Source: Alistipes sp. (GTDB lineage: Bacteria; Bacteroidota; Bacteroidia; Bacteroidales; Rikenellaceae). Taken from it: a stretch of DNA of 64,000 bases. The stretch lies in contig JAJQCA010000014.1 in NCBI GenBank assembly GCA_021202985.1, positions 1-64,000 of the forward strand. The letters are read 5' to 3'. Positions 45,705 to 54,065 of the stretch are shown piece after piece. The notes under the pieces were generated by a model. The model worked only from the letters and a program-made list of their open reading frames with translations. It ran no database searches and was not told where the DNA came from. Made by a program: the position numbers and the translations under genes. How positions within the stretch are numbered: the stretch's first letter is position 1; every line of letters begins with the position of its first letter.

Positions 45705-46922
45705 ATGGTAAAAAAAGCGAAATATAACGGTCCCGACAGGGCATCGGCTCCCCAGGGACGTTCCGTCAGATCCGCGCTGACGGTGCGAATCCTGTCGGCC
45801 ATTACGGTTATGGCGGCTCTCTGTTCGTGTATCGGGGAAGAACCCGTACAGGCCGGGGATGAAACCGTAACGGTAAAGGTCAGGTCGGTGGGGACCGGGA
45901 CGCGTGCGGAAGGTGCGGCCGTCACCGACGGGCAGGCCGCAGTGCTGAACGACGGGCTTTTGATATTCTCGCTTGCCGACGGGACCATAAAGCGGGTATT
46001 CCGCGTGGCTCCGGGTATCACGGGCGGCGACGTTATTGGTATAGAAGACATTACTTCCACGGAAGGCGTTACGGTTAAAGACATAGACGAAGAATGCACC
46101 ACGGTGGATTTCTTCGGCAATATCCCGACCGGCATCACGGCCCCAGACGACGAGACGGACATCGCCCTGTTCCGGGCGGCGGTACAGCCCGTACCGGCCC
46201 TTGCTGACGGCTCGGGCGGCGTGGGTACCGTGGGTCTCTACGGTAGGGGAAGCATCACGGCAACTGCGCAACGCAGGGCCGATTTCACTGCCGCACCCAT
46301 CGGTGCGCGGCTCGAAATCGAGAAATTCGTCCGCGACCCGAACGTAATCCGCACCTTCGAAATAGACGGTATTTTCATAAACAACTTTTACCACCGGGCC
46401 GCAATGACCGGCTCCGGCGACAGCGCGGACATTATCTATTACGGCCCGAACAACCTGTTCGAAGAGAACGGCGAGCTTTACTACGCCACCGCCTACAAGG
46501 GCACCCTGTTCGACTACGACGCCGCGTCGCACCTCGGCAACCTCGCCGGGAACGAATACGGTCCCGCAACGCCCGGCACCGTCTGGGCCTACAACGTCTT
46601 CGCCGGGGAAGTGCCGCATATAGTGGTCAGGCTCTCGAACGTGGAGGCCGAGCCGCAGTACCTTATCGACAAGGGTTACGCCACCGACCCGTTCCAGGAA
46701 CGCGCCTCATGGTATATAACCGTGACGGGGCTGCGTTACCAGAACCAACTGCTGCCGGCCCTCACGGGCGGCGAGGCCTACACCATGTCGATTACCGTGG
46801 GCGAGAACCTCTCAACGATTCCCGAACCGGGCGACAATGACGTGGAAGTGGACGTTAAGGTCAATATAGTTACGTGGGTTCCCGTCGACAATTCGACCGG
46901 GCTGCCCCACCTGCCGTGGTAA
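45705..46922 (+). CDS. Second fimbrillin-type subunit lipoprotein
   Basis: This 405-aa protein has a lipobox (TVMAALCSCIGEE) after a rather long basic N-terminus. A first strand ends in VGTGTRAEGA, the likely Arg maturation site. Parallels with the major subunit are strong: GARLEIEKFVRDPN and FEIDGIFINNFYHRAAMTG, then GTVWAYNVFAGEVPHIVVRLSN. It is probably an accessory or alternative shaft subunit, or a minor subunit incorporated below the tip. It starts 57 bp after the anchor gene. Subunit rank within the fimbria is inferred from gene order only. Confidence 0.8.
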   Translation: MVKKAKYNGPDRASAPQGRSVRSALTVRILSAITVMAALCSCIGEEPVQAGDETVTVKVRSVGTGTRAEGAAVTDGQAAVLNDGLLIFSLADGTIKRVFRVAPGITGGDVIGIEDITSTEGVTVKDIDEECTTVDFFGNIPTGITAPDDETDIALFRAAVQPVPALADGSGGVGTVGLYGRGSITATAQRRADFTAAPIGARLEIEKFVRDPNVIRTFEIDGIFINNFYHRAAMTGSGDSADIIYYGPNNLFEENGELYYATAYKGTLFDYDAASHLGNLAGNEYGPATPGTVWAYNVFAGEVPHIVVRLSNVEAEPQYLIDKGYATDPFQERASWYITVTGLRYQNQLLPALTGGEAYTMSITVGENLSTIPEPGDNDVEVDVKVNIVTWVPVDNSTGLPHLPW

Positions 46923-46947
46923 CCGCAAGAAAAGAAACGCTAACATT

Positions 46948-49900
46948 ATGAACGGAACACAACATAGCTTCTATAAAATATTTCTAAGGCGCCTCCGCTT
47001 TATGTTCATCCTGTGGGGCGCGGTGCTGTTAGCCGGTTCATGTATTAAAGAGGATATGAAACCGGCAGTACCCGAAGGCGAGACCGAGGTTACGATAGCC
47101 ATTTCGGTTCCCGGGCCTGTGGCGGCCGCGACACGCGGACTGACCGCAACCGAAGAGGACCGGGTCGGCACCATAGAGTTGCTGGTATTCGACACGTCGG
47201 ACAAGTTCCTCTACGTGTCGAACGCCCGCGACATTACGGCGGACAACAACGTACGTAACTTCCAGGCAGTGCTTAAGACCGGGACCGTCAAAATCACCAT
47301 GCTGGCCAATTGCCGGGAAATCATAAACGATATTTACCCTACGGGTATACCGGAAGGCACGGCAAGACAGACCGTCATAGACGCGCTTGTCCTCTCCGCC
47401 TCCGCCGCCGGTTGGATAACCGACCCCGCGGACCCGGAGTACCGCGACATCCCTATGTGGGGCGACGTGCCCGGCACGGTAACGATAGACCTCACCACCA
47501 CCAGCCTCCAGACCGGCGGAACAAACATTTTCGACATCCACCGCATGGTCGCGAAGGTGGACGTTACAACTTCGCTCGACCCGTCGGCATTCACCCTTAC
47601 CAGCGTACGACTCTATTACTACACCGACAAGGGAAGCCTGATACCGGGGACGGCTTACGACCCGTCGAATCCGTCACCGTACCTTCCCTATGGTACGGCA
47701 AAAACCAAAGGTCCGCTGGTATACGACGGCACGAAGCTCACCGATACCGGCAACGGGGTAATGGCCTGCCTCGACGAGATTTATATGTTCGAATCCGGTG
47801 CCGGAAGCCGCGGTGCTCATCCGGCCAACACGTGCCTGGTTGTGGGCGGGAATTATAAAGGTATCCCGGGTTTTTACCGTATCGATTTCCAGAAAACGAC
47901 GGTGCAGGGCAACGACTACCTCGACATAAACCGCAACCACCATTACCAGGTGGTCATCACCGACGTGCGGGATATCGGTTTCCCGGACCCGGACGAGGCG
48001 CTGGAAGCGTTCCCGGTGGACCTGGACAGCCAGATTATCGACTGGAACGAGGACAATACGGACGACGTCGCGATCGAGGGCGGTTACGTACTGAAGCTCA
48101 GTACCGACGAACTTGTGTTCAACCCGGGCCTCGGAACACAGGTGGTGTATATCTACACCGACCATCCGGACGGCTGGAAGCTGGACACGGGCAGCCTGCC
48201 CGCGTGGATTAGCGCCGTATCCCCCGCCACCGGACCGGCAGGAGATTACACCCCGGTGACCGTGACGGTGGAGGAACACGACGGGATGAGCCTGCGGTTC
48301 GTGGAAATACCGGTAATCGTGGCGAACCTCTCGAAAGACATAATGGTTATGCAGCGCGGGCTGAGCGACGTGGACCTCGAGGTCTACGCCTCCCCCAACC
48401 CGCTCCTGCTGGGTAAATACATGACCACCGATTCACCCGCAACCCTGACCATAAGCACCTACCCCGCGGGCATCCCGCTCTATTTCGAGTACAGCGGTGA
48501 AATCCAGTGGAAAACCGGGTACGGCGTTCCGCCGGACGGAACTACGGACCGCACGTTCGAATTCATCGCCCTGCCTAACACCTCCGGCTCCGTAACCTTC
48601 GGTTACCTTACGGTGTATGTGAAAAATTCTGCGGGAAGCATCGCGTCCGCCATCGTGGAAATACAGCAGGTGGATAAAATCGCAGGGCTTGAGGCCGACC
48701 TCGACGCAATGTACGACCCCTATCCGGGAGAGTACGAATTCCGGGTAAACTCCACTGTGCCCTGGCAGGTAAACTATGTCGCGGACGGAAGCGCCTGGCA
48801 GCCATCGTTCGGAATGACGCTCCAGCCGGCAACCAGCAGTTGGGAGACGAAGAAATTCACATTTTCTGGCAATCCGCTTTACCAGAACCGCGAGGTGGAA
48901 GTTTCGCTGTACGCTCCGGAATCGCGGGAATTCGAGACCCTCATATTCAACCAGTCGTATCTTCCGCCAACCATCGATCCCGTGGAAGGGACATCTTTAT
49001 ATGTGCCGTCGGCCTCGGGCGAGACCTCCAAATTTAAGTTCAAAACAAATGCGGACTGGCAGATAACGACAGACAATAACTGGAGTTCGATGATACGTGC
49101 GCAAGTTTCCCCCCAGTCGGTTACGGATATAGGTACGGCTTACCTGATGGACGAATACGAGATAGAATTCACCACGACGGACTACGCATACAATGGTACT
49201 ACACCTAAAGCGGGAATGACGACACTAAGCGGCTTCACGCTAAGGCTGATGAACCATACCCCACACAGCGGAACAGTTTCACAGTACTTCACCGTGAGAC
49301 GGATAGTTCCGCCGATGATAAGACTGAGCTCTTCCGGCATAAGGAGTTACTGCCCACTGGAAAATAATAGTACTTTGTACGTGGGCGGTTACAACCCGAC
49401 TTCTTCGTCCTACTTGAGCTTGTTGTCCTCCGGGGAACAGGACCTCGCCCTCCATTTCGACACCAACGTCGACTACGAAATATGGACGAGCCTGAACCCG
49501 AGCGAAGTATTTACCCATACCGTCTCCGGATCGGTTATGGAGACGAACCAGATTTCGCCCCGGATGAGGATACCGGCGAACGAGACCGGTTCGAACCGCG
49601 ACATAACGGTATATGTCCGGGTGGCGGGAACTACGGAGGTACTCGAATTTCCCTTAGAGCAGAAGGGCTGGAATGTGTCCGCGGAGCTCAATTCTCCCGT
49701 TTCGGGAGTCCTCTCCACGGGCGGACCACAATTTAACATTACCTTCAAAGACCCGGACGGACAAATAACCGGTACCACACCTTTGGTTTTCGCCTTTATC
49801 GTCGACGGTAAGGAGTTTATCATGGAACCCGGCACCGGTACGGCGGGGGGAAATGTCCCGGCTATGTATAAGACATCCGTAGCGGGCGGCAGTGCAGTAT

Positions 49901-50559
49901 ATGAAATACCCCTTGCGTTCAACCCGGGCGAGAAGGCCCGGGATGTACAGTTGATTTACGGGATAAGGACAAGCGGGGGAACGACCCTGAATGCATATCA
50001 AGCCCTGTATGCGTTCCATAGAATCGGACCGGTATTCGAACAGGACTGGAAAATACAAGAGCTTAGTGCCGGACTCGGAGGTTACAAAATAGCGAGGGGG
50101 AATATACCTGACGTAACGGGCAATTACGCTCAAAACGGCAGGATCAACTGGACCAACGCTCTCGGTATAGCGGAAACATACCTCACCACACTGCGGTTTA
50201 CCGACCCGGCGGAATATTACACGTACGACGTGCTCACGGGTAGCAGTAAAGTGGTGGTATCCTGTGCCTCTCATACCGAACCGGATTATCCGGATATGGA
50301 GTGGCGCGTGCCGACCCTCGACGAATTGAAGGAGATGTTCGAAAACAGGGATATCATAGGCGGATTCAACGGGGGTTCCACAAACGTGAGTTCGGTTAAT
50401 TACTGGGCCATCAACGAAGTCAGCGCGACCAATGCCTATATGGTGAATTTTTTGGAAAGTACTTTCGTCCCGATAACAGAGGCAACTAAAACTTCCGGTC
50501 TTGTTGCAAACTATCCAGGTCACCTTGGAATCGTGCGCTGCGTCTCCCGGACGCCTTAA
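46948..50559 (+). CDS. Large fimbrial tip/adhesin-type lipoprotein with BACON-like domains
   Basis: Probably an accessory tip protein. The 1203-aa chain has a lipobox (LLAGSCIKED), a FimB/fimbrillin-like N-terminal part (VTIAISVPGP...AATRGLTATEEDRVGTIELLVFDTSD) with a likely maturation Arg, and about 330 residues of fimbrial fold (DIHRMVAKVDVTTSLDP). Several BACON-like sandwich repeats follow (HPDGWKLDTGSLPAWISAVSPATG, VNSTVPWQVNYVADGS, TNADWQITTDNNWSS). The C-terminal domain (MEWRVPTLDELKEMFENRD...VNYWAINEVSATNAYMVNF...GIVRCVSRTP) resembles DUF1566/FISUMP-like C-type modules. It lies 25 bp after the second fimbrillin gene. Confidence 0.78.
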   Translation: MNGTQHSFYKIFLRRLRFMFILWGAVLLAGSCIKEDMKPAVPEGETEVTIAISVPGPVAAATRGLTATEEDRVGTIELLVFDTSDKFLYVSNARDITADNNVRNFQAVLKTGTVKITMLANCREIINDIYPTGIPEGTARQTVIDALVLSASAAGWITDPADPEYRDIPMWGDVPGTVTIDLTTTSLQTGGTNIFDIHRMVAKVDVTTSLDPSAFTLTSVRLYYYTDKGSLIPGTAYDPSNPSPYLPYGTAKTKGPLVYDGTKLTDTGNGVMACLDEIYMFESGAGSRGAHPANTCLVVGGNYKGIPGFYRIDFQKTTVQGNDYLDINRNHHYQVVITDVRDIGFPDPDEALEAFPVDLDSQIIDWNEDNTDDVAIEGGYVLKLSTDELVFNPGLGTQVVYIYTDHPDGWKLDTGSLPAWISAVSPATGPAGDYTPVTVTVEEHDGMSLRFVEIPVIVANLSKDIMVMQRGLSDVDLEVYASPNPLLLGKYMTTDSPATLTISTYPAGIPLYFEYSGEIQWKTGYGVPPDGTTDRTFEFIALPNTSGSVTFGYLTVYVKNSAGSIASAIVEIQQVDKIAGLEADLDAMYDPYPGEYEFRVNSTVPWQVNYVADGSAWQPSFGMTLQPATSSWETKKFTFSGNPLYQNREVEVSLYAPESREFETLIFNQSYLPPTIDPVEGTSLYVPSASGETSKFKFKTNADWQITTDNNWSSMIRAQVSPQSVTDIGTAYLMDEYEIEFTTTDYAYNGTTPKAGMTTLSGFTLRLMNHTPHSGTVSQYFTVRRIVPPMIRLSSSGIRSYCPLENNSTLYVGGYNPTSSSYLSLLSSGEQDLALHFDTNVDYEIWTSLNPSEVFTHTVSGSVMETNQISPRMRIPANETGSNRDITVYVRVAGTTEVLEFPLEQKGWNVSAELNSPVSGVLSTGGPQFNITFKDPDGQITGTTPLVFAFIVDGKEFIMEPGTGTAGGNVPAMYKTSVAGGSAVYEIPLAFNPGEKARDVQLIYGIRTSGGTTLNAYQALYAFHRIGPVFEQDWKIQELSAGLGGYKIARGNIPDVTGNYAQNGRINWTNALGIAETYLTTLRFTDPAEYYTYDVLTGSSKVVVSCASHTEPDYPDMEWRVPTLDELKEMFENRDIIGGFNGGSTNVSSVNYWAINEVSATNAYMVNFLESTFVPITEATKTSGLVANYPGHLGIVRCVSRTP

Positions 50560-50577
50560 CCCGATACAAAATATAAT

Positions 50578-53500
50578 ATGCAATCCATACGGTATATATT
50601 AGCTATTGCACTGCTGGCAGCGCTCGTCGCCTGCTCGAAGGAGGACGGCGACAGCGCACCCACAGACGCGCGTGGGGAGATAGAAGTCGGCATCTCATTC
50701 CTTGTACCCGACTCCCCGGACAGGGACGGGGTAACAACCCGCCTGACCGGAGCGCAGGAATCGGCCGTAAACGAGGTACGGGTGGTCTGGTTCGACCAGT
50801 CGGGCACCTTTGTCCACTACGCCGTAGGGCTGGACCCCGACGTGAGCGGGTCCGTCCATTCGTGCCGGGTGCTGATGAACGAAGGGGTGTACGATATTAT
50901 GGTGCTGGCCAACTCGGCCGAGTGGTTCGAGGCCGTCTACCCGTCGGGTATACCGGCCGGGACCACCCTCGAAGCCTTCGCGGCGGCCATTGTAGCCGAG
51001 TGTACCGGGGTTATGACCTGGTCCGGCAACACAGTCCCGATGTGGGGAATGAAGGAAACGGTAACGGTGAGCAAGACCTCCTACCAGGTAAGCGGCATCA
51101 CGCTCACGCGGGCGCTGGTAAGGGTGGACGTGAAAGTCGACCCCTCCGTAACCGCATCCCGATTCGAACTGGAGGCGGTTACCGTCTACCGGAACTACCG
51201 CAAAGGACGGCTGGTGCCCGTGCTGGTCTCCGACCACTGGAACAACACTACCGGCACCGCCCTCAAACCGAGCCTTCCCACGGGAGCGGACCTGGTAAAC
51301 AACGACGGCAGGGCATTCCCCGCAACTGCCGGGGAGGTCTCAAACAGCATCTATTTTTTCGAGACACCCGCCGGAGAGGACCTCTCCCTGTCGGTGAACG
51401 ACCGGAACCCGTGCCTTATCGTAAGGGGTAAATACAACGGCGGAACAGCGTCGTTTTACAGGATAGATTTCACAAAAAGTTCATCCACCTCTGCCGAGTA
51501 TATCGACCTGCTGCGGAACAACGTTTACGAGGTGGTCATTCAACAGGTGGACCGGGACGGGGCGGCCAGCGAAGCCGACGCCCTGAAGGGAAGGCCGGCG
51601 AACATCACCTACAATATTTCGGAAGTCAACAAAAGCGGAATGACAAACATAGCGTGGGACGGGCAGCACTATCTCATGGCGTCGGCCGATTCGCTCACCT
51701 ACTGGAGCGGAGCCTCCACGGCAGCGCTGCGCATCCAGACCAACCATCCTGCCGGATGGAAGGTGGCGGACTCCCCGACCTGGATTACGGTCACCCCCGA
51801 CCGGTCGGAATACACGGCCGAATCGACGGTGGAGGTGGCCGCGACCGCATACACCGGCTCCGCGCCCCGGACCGGGCAGCTCGTCCTGGCGTCCGGTGAA
51901 CTGGAACTGACGGTGGAAATCACCCAGTCCAACCTTGAGGAACTCTCCCTGTACCTCGATACCAACACAATTATTTTCTATGCGGAAGGAGGATCCCATA
52001 CCGTAACGTCCTCGGGTCTACCCGCAGTCAGCGCGTCAGGAACCTCGTTAGCCATCGAATACATAGGAGATATCTCATATGCCAGCCCGCCTGCCGTGGC
52101 GACAACCCCTTCCTTTACCCTCACCGCTAATGCGAATACCGGAGGGAATCTGCTCACGGGGGTTGTCACCGTCTCCAAGACCCTCAACGACCGCACCGTG
52201 CGGCAGGAGATAGCCGTGCGCCAATATCCGGGCACAAATCCGTTCGCCATAACCACCGACTCGCCCTATCCCGCAATAGAGCAGACCGACGCCAGGATAT
52301 GGGTAACCTGCTCGCAGGACTGGTACCTGAAACGCAGCGTCCCCTCCGGGGCGGCATCCATTACCGGCACGCAGGCCGGGTCGCCCTCTCCCCGGGAATG
52401 CGATCTGGTCATTGCCGCGAACGAGAGCTACACCGACCGTGAAATAACCCTTCTCTTCTCCACGGCGGACGATATGTACGAGTACGAAGTAACCATAACG
52501 CAGGAAGGCGCCGTTCCTTATTTCTTCTTCTACAACCTGCTGATGGACGACCTTTACGAGCACACCTTTACCGGCAGTGCGGCCACCACGGTGAACGTGG
52601 GTTTCGACCTGAACTTCCCGTGGCGTTTCAGCGAGACGGGTATGGGCGGTATCGTCGCCGGCGTATCCCACCAGCCGGGTACGGTATATCCGGTGGAGAA
52701 TATAACCGAGGGCAAACAGGAGACCATCTCCTTCACCTCCATAGACTACACCAACCGCACCGGGATGCCTGCGGCAGGTACCGTGCAGTCGGCCGAGGCG
52801 TATATTTACAGTGAAAATACCGACCCCTACCCCTCCGCCCTTTACGGTACGATAAAATTGAACCGGGTTATCCCGTCAGTAATCGACTACATCGGCAGTT
52901 CCATCTCCCCGGCCGTAGGGAATATCCCGCGCGAGGGCGGTACCATATCCGTCACCGCGGGGTCAAACGACCAGTGGAGCATCTCGGCCACGGGCGTCAA
53001 CAGTTCCCCCGTCGCACCTAAAGGGACGGAATACGAGGTAAATACACTGTCGGTGCAGATTCCTGCCAATAACGATTTCGGCAACGGGAAGGAAATAGAA
53101 GTATTCTATACCCACGACGGGCAGCAGGTAAAGGCTGCCACTTACATACAAGAGGAATATACTATTTTGGCGACCGACTTAACGGGAACCAAATCACAGC
53201 TGAGTTACCCTTATTTATTGGTAGGTTACGGCGATGTTTTATCGGGGAAAATCAAAGGTAATTATCCCGATGTTTACCTTGCCGTTCGCAGGGACAATAC
53301 TACGTACAGCTCAAAATTCTTCCCGGCCGGAACCGAAGACGAATTCAGTTTCGACATCCCGTCTAATCCGACCACCGGGGAATATGAATGGGTTTTAAGT
53401 TATTCCACCGACGCTTCAAACTGGACTGTACTTAATACCCTAAAACAATATCCGCCGAATTACCTTTACAACAGGCTTTTTTACGGGCTGGAGAACTATC

Positions 53501-53904
53501 GGGAAAGCGGTATCGACAAAATGCTTACATGGGCCGAGGCAATGGGCGTCGACCCCTACTATAACGACCAAACTCACTATAATACTTGGGAAAACGTCTT
53601 GCGGGAAAATTACGGTTATACTCCTACGCACAATACGGGCTGTAATGCCTATACGGATATCGGCATGACTACCCGGGATTTCATACTTCCCAGATCGTTC
53701 GAAGTGGAAGAAATGCTACGCGTACAGGTCAGCGGGGCTTACGATTTCGGGATAACGGAGGGGATGAAATTCCACACCTCGTATGACGGCGGAATGGACA
53801 TTTCGAGAATCTACTGGCTCGAGAACGGACGAATCGAATATACCGAGTCGCCCGGGAACAAGAACGTCCCGGCGTATGTGAGGTGTATAACCAGATTCGA
53901 GTAA
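50578..53904 (+). CDS. Second large fimbrial tip/adhesin-type lipoprotein with BACON-like domains
   Basis: This 1108-aa protein is related to the 46948 gene product: lipobox (LLAALVACSKED), first strand ending in GVTTRLTGAQESAVNEVRVVWFDQSG, the fimbrial stretch ITLTRALVRVDVKVDPS, then BACON-like repeats (HPAGWKVADSPTWITVTPDRS, SQDWYLKRSVPSGA). Its C-terminal segment also ends in YVRCITR, but the module before it is shorter and diverged, with a MLTWAEAMGVDPYYNDQTHYNTW insertion. The pair looks like a duplication whose ends have diverged, possibly giving different binding specificities. It is the last gene of the fimbrial operon and is followed by a terminator. Confidence 0.78.
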   Translation: MQSIRYILAIALLAALVACSKEDGDSAPTDARGEIEVGISFLVPDSPDRDGVTTRLTGAQESAVNEVRVVWFDQSGTFVHYAVGLDPDVSGSVHSCRVLMNEGVYDIMVLANSAEWFEAVYPSGIPAGTTLEAFAAAIVAECTGVMTWSGNTVPMWGMKETVTVSKTSYQVSGITLTRALVRVDVKVDPSVTASRFELEAVTVYRNYRKGRLVPVLVSDHWNNTTGTALKPSLPTGADLVNNDGRAFPATAGEVSNSIYFFETPAGEDLSLSVNDRNPCLIVRGKYNGGTASFYRIDFTKSSSTSAEYIDLLRNNVYEVVIQQVDRDGAASEADALKGRPANITYNISEVNKSGMTNIAWDGQHYLMASADSLTYWSGASTAALRIQTNHPAGWKVADSPTWITVTPDRSEYTAESTVEVAATAYTGSAPRTGQLVLASGELELTVEITQSNLEELSLYLDTNTIIFYAEGGSHTVTSSGLPAVSASGTSLAIEYIGDISYASPPAVATTPSFTLTANANTGGNLLTGVVTVSKTLNDRTVRQEIAVRQYPGTNPFAITTDSPYPAIEQTDARIWVTCSQDWYLKRSVPSGAASITGTQAGSPSPRECDLVIAANESYTDREITLLFSTADDMYEYEVTITQEGAVPYFFFYNLLMDDLYEHTFTGSAATTVNVGFDLNFPWRFSETGMGGIVAGVSHQPGTVYPVENITEGKQETISFTSIDYTNRTGMPAAGTVQSAEAYIYSENTDPYPSALYGTIKLNRVIPSVIDYIGSSISPAVGNIPREGGTISVTAGSNDQWSISATGVNSSPVAPKGTEYEVNTLSVQIPANNDFGNGKEIEVFYTHDGQQVKAATYIQEEYTILATDLTGTKSQLSYPYLLVGYGDVLSGKIKGNYPDVYLAVRRDNTTYSSKFFPAGTEDEFSFDIPSNPTTGEYEWVLSYSTDASNWTVLNTLKQYPPNYLYNRLFYGLENYRESGIDKMLTWAEAMGVDPYYNDQTHYNTWENVLRENYGYTPTHNTGCNAYTDIGMTTRDFILPRSFEVEEMLRVQVSGAYDFGITEGMKFHTSYDGGMDISRIYWLENGRIEYTESPGNKNVPAYVRCITRFE

Positions 53905-53920
53905 ATCTACATTCCAACTT

Positions 53921-53951
53921 ACCGGCCGCTTATCAGCGGCCGGTAGTTTTA
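53921..53951 (+). terminator. Terminator of the fimbrial operon
   Basis: ACCGGCCGCT and AGCGGCCGGT form a perfect 10-bp stem with a 4-nt loop, followed by AGTTTTA, 17 bp after the last stop codon. Confidence 0.85.
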
Positions 53952-54022
53952 TGTTGCGGTTGTTGTCCGCGGAAGCCTGACGGATTCGTTATTCACCGCA
54001 AGATAAATACCTATAATAGGGG

Positions 54023-54055
54023 ATTGCCTGACATACGAAATCTTTATTACTTTTG
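54023..54055 (+). promoter_or_regulatory. Promoter of the TonB-receptor/DUF4876 operon
   Basis: ATTG (54023-54026), a 21-bp spacer, then TACTTTTG (54048-54055). The start codon follows only 10 bp after the -7 box, so the mRNA leader would be a few bases or absent. The box excludes the upstream starts of the track ORF. Confidence 0.7.
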
Positions 54056-54065
54056 TATTCAAACT

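Noticed and set aside
44646-46619. 657-aa minus-strand ORF across the fimbrial anchor and second fimbrillin genes
   Set aside because: It crosses two real genes, is rich in Val/Arg/Gly as expected for a shadow frame, and has no recognisable domain.
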